Positions 15,455-24,509 of a stretch of 64,000 nucleotides of DNA are shown in pieces. A program made the translations under genes and the position numbers. Each line of letters begins with the position of its first letter. Position 1 is the first letter of the stretch. The DNA is from CAYGTO01 sp964352815 (GTDB lineage: Bacteria; Pseudomonadota; Alphaproteobacteria; Rickettsiales; UBA3002). The DNA is taken from NCBI GenBank assembly GCA_964352815.1, contig CAYGTO010000009.1:32441-96440 (forward strand). The letters run 5' to 3'. The notes under the pieces were generated by a model. That model was not told where the DNA came from and searched no databases. It saw only the letters and a program-made list of their open reading frames with translations.

Positions 15455-17848
15455 ATGGGATTAGAATTAAAAGCTGTGAGTAGTGAAGTGCAGATTCCTA
15501 AGACGGTAGAGGAAATGAGAGAGTCTCACTCTGAGGCCTATGCAGTCGCAAGAAATCTTGAATCAGTCATGTTATTAGTCGATCGGCGTGGCGCCGGTGA
15601 TAATAGCTATCAGATCCGTATGAAGCCCGAAGGACTAAGTTGGGATACCTTTCTGGATAAAGGTTTAGAAGGTGGCTTCGTATATGATGCGTCTTCTGCT
15701 TATGCGGATACGTACCGCGCCTTTTTTAGTGTGGTGCAAGAAGGCTGGGAAGTTGTTAGCGGCCAAGTAGAGGCCCATCGTATCCCCGAGGAAGTCGCAA
15801 TTGCTATCGGCCTTGCTACGGAAGAAGCGCTATCTAAGCTTTCGCCTGATGTGGGCGCAGATGGACGAGGAAGTGATGTTGCGCCGATAGATTTCTGGGC
15901 GTCTATGCAAAAATTTGGCACATTGCTCTTGGAGGGGAAAGTAGGAGACGCTTTTAGCGTGCTATTCGAGTCGATTGCCCAGCAACTAGATTTTATTACG
16001 AGTGTAATCGCCAAAGAAATTGGATCTCCTGACAGTGAATTAAGTGGGGGTGAGCGCTACAGGGCGGGCCAACTTTTCAAAGAATCCCAGCATGTCTATG
16101 AAAGTATTGTTGGAGCTTCCGTGCAGCTAGAAAATGGTAATACATTTGAAATTACTCCAGGGCTTGCGCGTCTTATCGCAGGTATAGAAGAAGGACGGCG
16201 CACAGGCCAGCCATTATATGTAAAAGGCAATCCGGAACGGGGCCCTGATAGCAATGTTTCAGAAGCTGCGCGTCGCGAAGACTCTCCAACTTTCCTAGAA
16301 CATATCTCAGATCGTGCCTATGATGCGCCGATAGCCACCACATTAGGAGTAGGCGGTGCTGTTTCTACTGGAGCGACGATCGCTTCAAATGCGCCTGCGG
16401 CTTTACGCGATGGAGTGTCTGCAATCGGACGTGGTTATTCCCATGTGCATAATGCTGTGAAAGTGAATGGATGGCGCGCTGGTGCGGCACAGTTGGGCGG
16501 CAATATTATGGGCACAGCTTCTGGCATGTGGGGATGGGTGAAGAACCGTAAAATTCCAGGCGGCGCTACGTTAGCGCCACTTGCTCGTTTATCGACTTCT
16601 GCTGCGATTGCATCACCTGCCTATTTCTTGTTAGAGCCTTTTGAAGAGCAGCGTCAGAAAGCAGGCGACGCGTACCGAGATATGATGGACCATGGTTTGG
16701 ATTTGGAAAATACGACTGAGTTTCTCAGCGGTGCCACGACCACAGTGGCAACGGGTGCAGGCATCGGCATGTCTTTATGGGCAGGCGCCGCCGCTTCTAT
16801 CAAAACGGTGCGTGAAGATTTTATAGCCCGCGCCCCTCGCGTGGTTACAAAATACGCACCTCCGATTATCATTGCGAATGGAGTTGCCGATACAGCAGAA
16901 GATATTGTGAATGAAGATTATGGCGACGCTGCTGTCAATGGTGCGATTACGGCTGGCGCTGGTGCTGCATTGACTAAACCAGGGCGCCGGGCAATGGCAT
17001 GGGCAGCCGGTAAATTCGTCGGAAAACGGGCGCTGCAGGCAGTCCCTGTTGTGGGCACCGCGTGGCTTGCTTATGACGTTGTCTCTGCCATTATGACGCA
17101 CGCAAACGAGCGTGCGGATATGATGAGAGTAGATAGTTTTGATGAGCGGACATTACAAACCGCATCACAGTTTATTGCTGCTATCCCTCATGATCCGGAA
17201 CTGCTGCGACATTTGCCAGACACAACATACGCTCATCCGGAAACAGGCCAGACCATGCGTTTGAGCCAAGATATTCGTATGATGATGCAGCCCATTACAA
17301 AATTTCGTAACTGGAGTGAGGCACACGCACAGTTTCGTTCTACAGGAGCTATCGAAGACCCTATGATTGCGCGTGAAGTGCAGCATGTGTTCGAGAATAA
17401 TTCACCAGAAAGAGTAGAAGCATGGCTTCTAAAGAGCGTTGCAAATCCGCGTATGTTAAAACATATTGTCGGGACACTTCGGGCACATAATTTTATCGAT
17501 GCGCAGGGAAATGCTGTTGGGTCACCTGATCCTGAAAACAATCTCCTAAACTTGTCGCGCGTGGAAGAGCTGTTGTTTGGTGCACAAGAACAATGTGGAG
17601 AGTTGTGTGCTGCACGGGAACCAGAGCAAGTTGAGCCTAATGGATCGTCTGCCCCAGAAGCCGGCCCCGTCTCGAGCATTCATGGCCATCCGGAAAGTTC
17701 AGAACTGGCCGCAGTGGTCGATCTTGCCGACGCAAATCCGAAGCATGTTGGCTTGCATCGCACTGGGCGTCTTGCTGCACCTAAGGCGGCGCCGATTCCA
17801 GGCGTGCAGCGCGTGAATCATGCCGATCTTGTCACCGCACTTGTCTAG
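15455..17848 (+). CDS. large orphan protein, 797 residues, glycine/alanine-rich hydrophobic core
   Basis: I do not recognise a family. The N-terminal 280 residues are soluble-looking and mixed helical. Residues about 300-550 hold several Gly/Ala/Thr-rich hydrophobic stretches, including T-T-T-V-A-T-G-A-G-I-G-M and V-P-V-V-G-T-A-W-L-A-Y-D-V-V. The latter resembles linker segments seen in pore-forming or polymorphic toxins, a weak resemblance. The C-terminal 200 residues are polar, and no signal peptide is visible. A Pho-box-like promoter lies 27 bp upstream, suggesting induction under phosphate limitation. With type IV secretion genes in the window, a secreted effector is one possibility, but nothing here shows secretion. 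Confidence 0.75.
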   Translation: MGLELKAVSSEVQIPKTVEEMRESHSEAYAVARNLESVMLLVDRRGAGDNSYQIRMKPEGLSWDTFLDKGLEGGFVYDASSAYADTYRAFFSVVQEGWEVVSGQVEAHRIPEEVAIAIGLATEEALSKLSPDVGADGRGSDVAPIDFWASMQKFGTLLLEGKVGDAFSVLFESIAQQLDFITSVIAKEIGSPDSELSGGERYRAGQLFKESQHVYESIVGASVQLENGNTFEITPGLARLIAGIEEGRRTGQPLYVKGNPERGPDSNVSEAARREDSPTFLEHISDRAYDAPIATTLGVGGAVSTGATIASNAPAALRDGVSAIGRGYSHVHNAVKVNGWRAGAAQLGGNIMGTASGMWGWVKNRKIPGGATLAPLARLSTSAAIASPAYFLLEPFEEQRQKAGDAYRDMMDHGLDLENTTEFLSGATTTVATGAGIGMSLWAGAAASIKTVREDFIARAPRVVTKYAPPIIIANGVADTAEDIVNEDYGDAAVNGAITAGAGAALTKPGRRAMAWAAGKFVGKRALQAVPVVGTAWLAYDVVSAIMTHANERADMMRVDSFDERTLQTASQFIAAIPHDPELLRHLPDTTYAHPETGQTMRLSQDIRMMMQPITKFRNWSEAHAQFRSTGAIEDPMIAREVQHVFENNSPERVEAWLLKSVANPRMLKHIVGTLRAHNFIDAQGNAVGSPDPENNLLNLSRVEELLFGAQEQCGELCAAREPEQVEPNGSSAPEAGPVSSIHGHPESSELAAVVDLADANPKHVGLHRTGRLAAPKAAPIPGVQRVNHADLVTALV

Positions 17849-17934
17849 AGCCTTTGCGTTAATAACCCTTCATAAACCCTTTACTCAGCAAGCGACTGCG
17901 TTATCCTTTCCCTGCGATAAAGTAGGAGATATCT

Positions 17935-18876
17935 ATGGCCGTCACCGCTGAACAACAGCAAGAAATCGAAGCCCTTAAGCAAGAGGTCGGTCAGCCGACG
18001 AAGCGGCCGGTCTGTTCGGAGCTAGAGAAGATTCTCTATGAGCCATTGTCCGTGCTCGATCATGGCTTTATCCGCGTCGTCGATTATATGGGCGATGATA
18101 ATGCGATTGTGCAGGCCGCGCGCGTGTCTTACGGGAAGGGAACGAAAAAAGTCAATCAGGATCGCGGCTTGATTCGTTATTTGATGCGCCATTGGCACAC
18201 CACCCCGTTTGAAATGTGCGAGATTAAATTCCACATTAAGCTGCCAATCTTCATTGCGCGGCAATGGATTCGTCACCGCACGGCGAATGTGAATGAATAT
18301 TCGGCGCGCTATTCCATCCTCGATAAGGAATTCTATATTCCCCAGCTTGAACATATTTCGCCGCAAAGCAGCCAAAATCATCAGGGCCGCACCGAAGGTC
18401 AACGTCTCTCGCCGGAAGAAGAAGCGCGCGTGCTAGAGATTTTAAAAGAAGATTCGATGCGCGCCTATGATCATTATGAAGAACTGATGAATGAGACGGC
18501 AGATGGCAATGTGGTCGATGCGAATAAGGCGGGGATCGCACGGGAGCTGGCGCGGATGAATCTGTCACTCAATTTTTACACGCAATGGTACTGGAAAATT
18601 GATCTACATAATCTGATGCATTTCCTCATGCTGCGTGCGGATAGCCATGCGCAATATGAGATTCGCGCCTATGCGGATGTGATGATTGATGTGCTGAAAA
18701 AATGGGTACCGCTCGCGCATGAAGCCTTTGAGGAATACCGCCTGCACAGCGCGCATCTCTCGCGCACGGGGAAAGAGGTGGTTCGCCGCATGCTCTCGGG
18801 CGAAGAAGTGACGCAGGAAAATAGCGGATTGACCGCACGCGAATGGAATGAAATGCAAGATATTATTGGCTCATAA
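17935..18876 (+). CDS. thyX: FAD-dependent thymidylate synthase
   Basis: ThyX makes dTMP from dUMP using methylenetetrahydrofolate, with FAD and NADPH and without producing dihydrofolate. The 313-residue protein carries the ThyX motif RHRTANVNEYSARYS at residues 113-127, with the conserved Arg, His and Ser positions. The C-terminal part has the R-A-D-S-H-A-Q-Y-E-I-R nucleotide-binding segment. An AGGAGAT ribosome-binding site precedes the ATG. The presence of ThyX means the organism may not need thyA or folA, which cannot be checked in this window. Confidence 0.96.
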   Translation: MAVTAEQQQEIEALKQEVGQPTKRPVCSELEKILYEPLSVLDHGFIRVVDYMGDDNAIVQAARVSYGKGTKKVNQDRGLIRYLMRHWHTTPFEMCEIKFHIKLPIFIARQWIRHRTANVNEYSARYSILDKEFYIPQLEHISPQSSQNHQGRTEGQRLSPEEEARVLEILKEDSMRAYDHYEELMNETADGNVVDANKAGIARELARMNLSLNFYTQWYWKIDLHNLMHFLMLRADSHAQYEIRAYADVMIDVLKKWVPLAHEAFEEYRLHSAHLSRTGKEVVRRMLSGEEVTQENSGLTAREWNEMQDIIGS

Positions 18877-18893
18877 TCGCTGGGAGGGCTGCG

Positions 18894-19790
18894 ATGCAAC
18901 GATGGTTTAAACTGGTTTCACTGTGTGTCATGGCATGTGTGCTCGCTGCCCCTAATGCAGGCTATACGGAAGAGGCGGCGCCGAATTTTGATTTACCAAA
19001 AGATCCGTCCGATCTCACACATGGTCGCTATCTTCTCATGCGCGCAAATCAAGGTGCATACTTCTTGGATACGGGCTGGTTTTGGAGCGTGTACAGTGAA
19101 CCGAAAGCGGATGATGCACTCGTGATTGGCACGATTCAGCCGATTGCGAATGTCTCTGAAGAGGATGCGAAGCGCCTGGCGGAAGCAGGCATTACGATTG
19201 AAACGCCCTATGTGTTTACCACGGAAGTGCCGGTGGAGCGCGGTTTATTTGGTAAGCTGACAGGCGCATCCAACATTGCGTATAACCATGCGCCATTTGA
19301 GATTCTGACTGTGGATGGGCGTGAAGCGCTGCCAACCTATGATAAGAAGAGTGATTGGTTTTTAACGTCTGCGGGCTGGGTGCAGCGGGATGACGAATGG
19401 TCTCCTTATATTACCGTCACGGACTGGGCTCGGCTCTATCAGGGTGAGGGCACGGGCGCAGAATTCGTATTGCCTAAGTCAAATTATGACCTTGTGCCGC
19501 TTGCTGGCTTGAACGAAATGCGTGCCAGCACGAGCTATGATGTCCTTGGTAAGATCAATGTCTACCCTTCGCCAAACTTCAATGAAGAGCCGGTAGCAGA
19601 AATTGAATCCCCGTTGCGTTTAGCGGTGCTAGAAATTCAAGGCCAATGGCTGCGCGTATTTATCGTGAAGCAAGCATGCGCCTTCGACACAGCGAAAAAA
19701 GATTTCCGTGAAGGCACGATCGGCTGGGTCCGTGCTACGAGCAATGAAGGCTACCCGCAAATTGCGCGCCGCGAAGGCTCGTGCGATTAG
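18894..19790 (+). CDS. secreted protein with SH3-like C-terminal domain
   Basis: This 298-residue protein begins with a signal peptide (residues 1-26, hydrophobic core L-V-S-L-C-V-M-A-C-V-L-A, cleavage likely near A-G-Y-T), so it is probably periplasmic. The C-terminal 90 residues look like a bacterial SH3-like fold: short beta strands, V-Y-P-S-P-N-F, Q-G-Q-W-L-R-V-F, and a G-W-V-R turn near the end. Such domains often bind cell-wall components. The N-terminal 180 residues, rich in Trp and Tyr, are not recognised. It starts 17 bp after thyX and overlaps the mrp-like gene by 4 bp, tail to tail. Confidence 0.65.
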   Translation: MQRWFKLVSLCVMACVLAAPNAGYTEEAAPNFDLPKDPSDLTHGRYLLMRANQGAYFLDTGWFWSVYSEPKADDALVIGTIQPIANVSEEDAKRLAEAGITIETPYVFTTEVPVERGLFGKLTGASNIAYNHAPFEILTVDGREALPTYDKKSDWFLTSAGWVQRDDEWSPYITVTDWARLYQGEGTGAEFVLPKSNYDLVPLAGLNEMRASTSYDVLGKINVYPSPNFNEEPVAEIESPLRLAVLEIQGQWLRVFIVKQACAFDTAKKDFREGTIGWVRATSNEGYPQIARREGSCD

Positions 19791-20860
19791 CCACTGAGCA
19801 GAGAAGAGACGATTGCTTTATAGGGCGCGGTTGCTTCTTCAGTGCTGCTAAATGGATCTTCGATTCCCTGAATCATCGGAACACTTGCCAGTAGTCTTGT
19901 GCTGAACTGCTCTGCCATGCGCTGGCCGCCACCTTCACCGAATAGCGCATGTTTCTCGCCGGACGGGTCTTCAAAATAGCTCATATTTTCAACGATGCCC
20001 AGTATGGGCACATCCACCTTCTCAAACATAATAGCCGCCTTGCTGGCATCAGCGGTGGCGAGCTCTTGCGGTGTGGTGACGATAATCGCGCCGTTGAGTG
20101 GGGCTTGCTGCGCGAGGCTTAGCGCAATGTCGCCGGTGCCTGGGGGCATATCAATAAACAGCACATCCACCGGTGCGTCTTCCGTGCCCCACTGCGTGTT
20201 ACGTAGCATTTGCTGCAGCGCCTTGCTGACCATTGGGCCGCGTAGAATCGCCGCTTGGTCTGAGATAAGAAACCCGATCGACATGCACGCAATGCTATGG
20301 CTCTCATGGGGCATCATCATGTTGTCGACGGCTTCGGGTTGTTTTTTGCCCATCAATCCCATGAGGCGTGGAATGGAGGGGCCATAAATATCAGCATCGA
20401 GAATTGCGGCGCGTTGGCCGAGTGCTGTTGCTGCTCGTGCCAAGCTCACGCAGCTGGTTGATTTCCCTACGCCGCCCTTGCCTGAGGCAACGGCAATGAT
20501 ACGTTTCACATGTGGCAATGGCGTGACATTCCAGCGGGCTGGACGCGCAGCAGCCGTGGTATTGGCTTCGGGTTCGCTTTCGGCGGTAATGATGATATGG
20601 GTTTTGTTAAACAGCCCGAGCGCATCAAGCTTTTCCTGACAGTCTGCAAATAGTGCATCTTTTAACTCTTTTTGGGACAGAGGGAGTGTCAGCACCACAA
20701 AAAGCTCATGATTGCGAATCGCGACTGAGCTGACCCACCCGCTTTGCGCGAGGGATGGATGCTCACCTGCTGGGATCATATCAAGCTGCTTATGAACCGG
20801 ACCGAGACGATCATCAGATTTTGATCTTTCTTCTTTCGGAGTTTTCTTGAACAAGCCCAT
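19787..20860 (-). CDS. apbC: Mrp/NBP35-family P-loop iron-sulfur carrier ATPase
   Basis: Mrp/ApbC proteins bind and deliver iron-sulfur clusters. The 357-residue sequence has an N-terminal MIP18-like domain (about residues 25-95) and a deviant Walker A V-A-S-G-K-G-G-V-G-K-S-T, then I-L-D-A-D-I-Y-G-P-S-I-P and I-D-M-P-P-G-T-G-D-I-A-L-S. The expected C-terminal C-x-x-C is not seen; the equivalent segment reads N-M-S-Y-F, although many Mrp proteins keep a Cys pair there, so cluster binding may be altered. The start at 20860 is chosen over a longer frame to 21013 because upstream residues overlap hflK and lack homology. It is divergent from hflK. Confidence 0.9.
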   Translation of the reverse strand: MGLFKKTPKEERSKSDDRLGPVHKQLDMIPAGEHPSLAQSGWVSSVAIRNHELFVVLTLPLSQKELKDALFADCQEKLDALGLFNKTHIIITAESEPEANTTAAARPARWNVTPLPHVKRIIAVASGKGGVGKSTSCVSLARAATALGQRAAILDADIYGPSIPRLMGLMGKKQPEAVDNMMMPHESHSIACMSIGFLISDQAAILRGPMVSKALQQMLRNTQWGTEDAPVDVLFIDMPPGTGDIALSLAQQAPLNGAIIVTTPQELATADASKAAIMFEKVDVPILGIVENMSYFEDPSGEKHALFGEGGGQRMAEQFSTRLLASVPMIQGIEDPFSSTEEATAPYKAIVSSLLSG

Positions 20861-20937
20861 CTCGCGCCCTATATGAATGTTTGACTTATGAAATACAACT
20901 TCTAGAGTCCATGTAAATAAGAAGATGAGGAGGTGCA

Positions 20938-22083
20938 ATGCCTTGGGGAAGCAACGATAACGAACAGGGACCATGGGGCGGCGGTTCCAATAGTGGCAGT
21001 GGCCAAGGGCCACGCAAGCCTGTAGGCCCTGATCTTGACGATATCCTGAGAAAAAGCCATGATAAATTTAAAGGCGCTTTTGGCAATGATGGCGGTGAGC
21101 CTGATACCAAACTTTGGGTGATCAGTGTCTTTGTGTTACTGATTTTATGGGGCGCTTCGGGTCTGTACCGTGTGAATACCGATGAGCTGGGTGTAGTACT
21201 GCGTTTTGGGGAGTATCACCGTATCGAAACCCCAGGCCTTGCTTGGCATGCGCCTTACCCGATTGAGCGCGTGCTTACGCCAAGTGTGACATCGATCAAT
21301 AAAATCGAAGTGGGTGAAGTGAAAGACATTTTGCGCAATGTGGCGCGAAGCAAAGCGGCAGCAAGCTTTGATGACCGTGACCGCGAAAGCATGATGCTGA
21401 CGGCTGACCGCAATATTGTGGATGTTAGCTTCGATGTGCAGTGGAAGATTGATGCCACCGCGCCGCAAGACTTCTTGTTTAATGTGCGCACGCCTGAGCT
21501 TATCGTAAAGCCTGTGGCGGAAAGCGCGATGCGTGAAGTGATTGGCCAGAAAGTGCTCGAAGAAGAAAATATCGAAGAGGATATTGGCGATATTTTCCAG
21601 AATCAATCTGCGATTGCTCAAGAAACCAAGCAGATCATGCAGGAAATGCTCGATGAATATGATGCGGGTATTGAGATTATCAGTGTGAACTTGAGTAAGC
21701 CTGATGTGCCCGGCCCTGTAATTGATGAATTCCAAGATATTAAGCGTGCCGAGCAAGATAAGCGGACTGCGCAGAATGTGGCCGAAGGCTATCGTAATGA
21801 AATCATTCCGAAAGCAAAAGGGATGGCGGAACAGATGGTCCAAGAAGCCAAAGCGTATCGCGACAAGGTGGTGGCTGAGGCAGAAGGGGATGCGGCGCGC
21901 TTCACCTCCGTTTATGAAGAATACCGCTTGGCGAAGGATGTGACTAAGAAACGCATCTATTTTGAAACAATGGAAAAGATCATGTCAGGCATGCAAAAAC
22001 TCATTGTCGACCAGAAAGGCCAAGGCGTGCTGCCTTATTTGCCGCTTGATGGCTTACGTTCGAAACCGAAGGAGGCGCAGTAA
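20938..22083 (+). CDS. hflK: FtsH protease modulator HflK
   Basis: HflK forms, with HflC, a large membrane cage around the FtsH protease. The 381-residue protein has a Gly-rich N-terminal cytoplasmic stretch, one membrane helix (about residues 59-77), and a long prohibitin/SPFH domain. A coiled-coil region rich in Ala, Glu and Lys (about 275-345) follows. A perfect AGGAGGT ribosome-binding site precedes the ATG. The stop codon overlaps the hflC start by one base (TAATG), indicating coupled translation. Divergent mrp and downstream hflC and degP give the standard alphaproteobacterial membrane protein quality-control block. Confidence 0.95.
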   Translation: MPWGSNDNEQGPWGGGSNSGSGQGPRKPVGPDLDDILRKSHDKFKGAFGNDGGEPDTKLWVISVFVLLILWGASGLYRVNTDELGVVLRFGEYHRIETPGLAWHAPYPIERVLTPSVTSINKIEVGEVKDILRNVARSKAAASFDDRDRESMMLTADRNIVDVSFDVQWKIDATAPQDFLFNVRTPELIVKPVAESAMREVIGQKVLEEENIEEDIGDIFQNQSAIAQETKQIMQEMLDEYDAGIEIISVNLSKPDVPGPVIDEFQDIKRAEQDKRTAQNVAEGYRNEIIPKAKGMAEQMVQEAKAYRDKVVAEAEGDAARFTSVYEEYRLAKDVTKKRIYFETMEKIMSGMQKLIVDQKGQGVLPYLPLDGLRSKPKEAQ

Positions 22084-23021
22084 TGCATAAGATTCTTGTT
22101 ACCTTAGGCATCGTACTCGTTGCAGGACTTGTTCTGCTGTATAATTCCGCCTTTATTGTTAACCAAACACAACAAGCGCTGGTGGTTGAATTTGGTGATA
22201 TTCGTGAGGTAATTGATGAGCCAGGCCTTGAGTTTAAGCTGCCGTGGCAAAGCGTGTTGTTCTTCGATAAGCGGCTTCTGCAATTTGATGCAAAGCCGGA
22301 TGAATTCATCACGAAAGATGTGATCGAAACGAAAGAGGGCCCTAAAGTGGTCGAAGAGCGTGTGATGATTGATGCGTTTGTGCTCTACCGCATTGTAGAT
22401 CCAGTGCAGTTTTATCAATCCGTGAAAAGCGAAGCGAACTTACGTACCCGTTTAAACGGTATCGTTCAGGCAAATATGCGGAATGTGCTCGCCAATGCGT
22501 CGCTGGGAGATCTTCTCTCTGAGCGCCGAACCAACATTATGCGGCGAATTCAAACCGGTGTGAATAATCAAGTCTCTGGCATAGCGGAGACTACGGTCGA
22601 AGATGATAATGGCCAAGTGCGGGGCCAGCAAAGCTTCGGCATTGAGATTGAAGATTTGCGTATCAAACGTGCCGATTTGCCGGATGCGATTTTGCAATCG
22701 ACCTTTGAGCGGATGCGTAAAAGTTTCACGAAAAAGGCGCAGCGTTTCCGCGCGGAAGGCGAGCAGGTCAAGCTTGAAATTCGCTCACAAGCGGACCGCG
22801 AGCGTGTTCAGATCACTGCCAATGCGCAGAAAGAAGCCGAAACCATTCGCGGTAAGGGTGACGGGGTAGCGTCAAAGATTTATGCGGATGTCTTTAAGAA
22901 AGACCCCGAATTCTTTGAATTTTACCGCAGCATGCAAGCGTACCGTAAGGCGCTGACGGAGAGTGATACGACGCTGATTTTATCGCCGGATCACGAATTC
23001 CTCAAACAAATGAATCGCTAA
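22083..23021 (+). CDS. hflC: FtsH protease modulator HflC
   Basis: HflC is the partner of HflK in the membrane cage that controls FtsH. The 312-residue sequence has one N-terminal membrane helix (about residues 4-24), an SPFH domain with Q-T-Q-Q-A-L-V-V-E-F-G, and E-I-E-D-L-R-I-K-R-A-D-L-P. A charged coiled coil (E-R-V-Q-I-T-A-N-A-Q-K-E-A-E) comes before the conserved end F-F-E-F-Y-R-S-M-Q-A-Y-R. It overlaps hflK by one base and is followed 30 bp later by degP, so the three are probably one operon. Confidence 0.96.
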   Translation: MHKILVTLGIVLVAGLVLLYNSAFIVNQTQQALVVEFGDIREVIDEPGLEFKLPWQSVLFFDKRLLQFDAKPDEFITKDVIETKEGPKVVEERVMIDAFVLYRIVDPVQFYQSVKSEANLRTRLNGIVQANMRNVLANASLGDLLSERRTNIMRRIQTGVNNQVSGIAETTVEDDNGQVRGQQSFGIEIEDLRIKRADLPDAILQSTFERMRKSFTKKAQRFRAEGEQVKLEIRSQADRERVQITANAQKEAETIRGKGDGVASKIYADVFKKDPEFFEFYRSMQAYRKALTESDTTLILSPDHEFLKQMNR

Positions 23022-23051
23022 AACAAGTCTTCATACGAAAAGGAGTAACCC

Positions 23052-24509
23052 ATGGTAGTGCGTTATTTGCCGTTTATTACAGCCATTGTCATGGTGGTGA
23101 TTATTGTTTTCGCCACGCAACTCGCCCATGCCCGCCCCGTACCTGGAAGTTTCGCAAACTTAGTGGAGCGACTGTCTCCAGCAGTGGTGAATATTTCGAC
23201 ATCGCAAACAATAGAACAACAGCGACTTCCCGGATTTCAGTTTCGTTTCCCTGGTCAGGGTAATGGGGCGGATCCGTTCCGCCAGTTCTTTGAGCAGTTT
23301 AATCAGCAATTTGGTGGCGCCGTCGAGCGTGAGGTTCAATCCCTCGGTTCAGGATTTGTGATTGATGCTGATGGCTACATTGTCACAAACAATCATGTGG
23401 TTGCTGGGGCAGATCAGATTACTGTGACTTTCAGCAATAATGATAGCTACGAAGCAGAGCTAGTAGGGCGTGATAAGAAAACCGACCTCGCGCTGCTCAA
23501 AATTGATGCAGGAAAAGATGTGCCATATGTGCGCCTCGGGAACTCAGAAAAGCTGCGCGTTGGCGATTGGGTGATCGCAATTGGCAACCCGTTTGGTTTG
23601 GGCGGTTCTGTCTCAGCGGGGATTGTATCGGCCCGTTCGCGTAATATTAATGCAGGCCCGTTTGATGATTTCATCCAGACGGACGCAGCCATCAACCGAG
23701 GTAATTCTGGCGGACCATTGTTTGACATTAATGGCGACGTGGTTGGCATTAACACGGCGATTTTCTCGCCCAGCGGCGGTAATGTGGGTATTGGGTTTGC
23801 CGTCCCAACCGAGCTTGCGACGTCCGTGATTAATCAGCTTAAAGAGCACGGTCGCACGTTCCGTGGCTGGCTGGGTGTGAAGATTCAAGATGTCACCCCA
23901 GAAATTGCCGATAGTTTAGGCCTCAAAAAAGAGCGTGGCGCCCTAGTGATTGAAGTCACAAAGGGCGGACCCGCAGAGAAAGCAGGACTTGAGCCGGGCG
24001 ATGTGATTTTAAGCTTTGAGGACCAGCCAATTAAGGAGATGCGTACCTTGCCTCGTTTGGTGGCGGAAACCAAAGAGAGCACGAAAGTGGAGCTTGAAGT
24101 TTGGCGCGATGGTGATGAAGAAGAGATCGACGTCACTCTTGGAGAGCTTGAAGAGGAAGAAGAGGACATGCCGCGCAGCTCTAAGAAAGAGTCAGACATG
24201 AAAGGCAATCGCTCGACGCTTCTTGGTATGGAGCTTATCGATTTGAATGATACGCTGCGTCAGCGACTAGGCGTCAGCAAGGATGTCAAAGGCGTGATTG
24301 TGGCAAGCGTGAAGCCGGGTAGTGAAGTGGCGAAGCGCGGTATGCGCCCGCGTGATATTATCCTTCAGGCGAATCAAAAACCGATTACATCGATCAAAAC
24401 GCTCAATAAGCAGATTGAGAAAGCGGGTGATGAGGGCAAAGACAATGTCCTGCTGCGCGTGTTGCGCCGCGGTCAGGAGCTGTTCGTTACGATTCCTGTA
24501 AGCGAGTAA
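23052..24509 (+). CDS. degP: periplasmic Do-family serine protease/chaperone
   Basis: DegP/HtrA degrades or refolds misfolded periplasmic and outer-membrane proteins. The 485-residue protein has an N-terminal signal peptide (about residues 1-27), a trypsin-like domain with the triad His115 (T-N-N-H-V-V), Asp145 (K-T-D-L-A-L-L) and Ser219 (G-N-S-G-G-P-L), and two PDZ domains (about 265-360 and 390-480). An acidic linker of consecutive Glu/Asp residues separates the PDZ domains. An AAGGAG site precedes the ATG. The 3' end overlaps the end of the opposing serB gene by 23 bp. Confidence 0.95.
   Translation: MVVRYLPFITAIVMVVIIVFATQLAHARPVPGSFANLVERLSPAVVNISTSQTIEQQRLPGFQFRFPGQGNGADPFRQFFEQFNQQFGGAVEREVQSLGSGFVIDADGYIVTNNHVVAGADQITVTFSNNDSYEAELVGRDKKTDLALLKIDAGKDVPYVRLGNSEKLRVGDWVIAIGNPFGLGGSVSAGIVSARSRNINAGPFDDFIQTDAAINRGNSGGPLFDINGDVVGINTAIFSPSGGNVGIGFAVPTELATSVINQLKEHGRTFRGWLGVKIQDVTPEIADSLGLKKERGALVIEVTKGGPAEKAGLEPGDVILSFEDQPIKEMRTLPRLVAETKESTKVELEVWRDGDEEEIDVTLGELEEEEEDMPRSSKKESDMKGNRSTLLGMELIDLNDTLRQRLGVSKDVKGVIVASVKPGSEVAKRGMRPRDIILQANQKPITSIKTLNKQIEKAGDEGKDNVLLRVLRRGQELFVTIPVSE

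Noticed and set aside
20861..21013. N-terminal extension of the Mrp-like protein to 21013
   Set aside because: The extra 51 residues would overlap the start of hflK, lack homology, and ignore the start that begins the family alignment.
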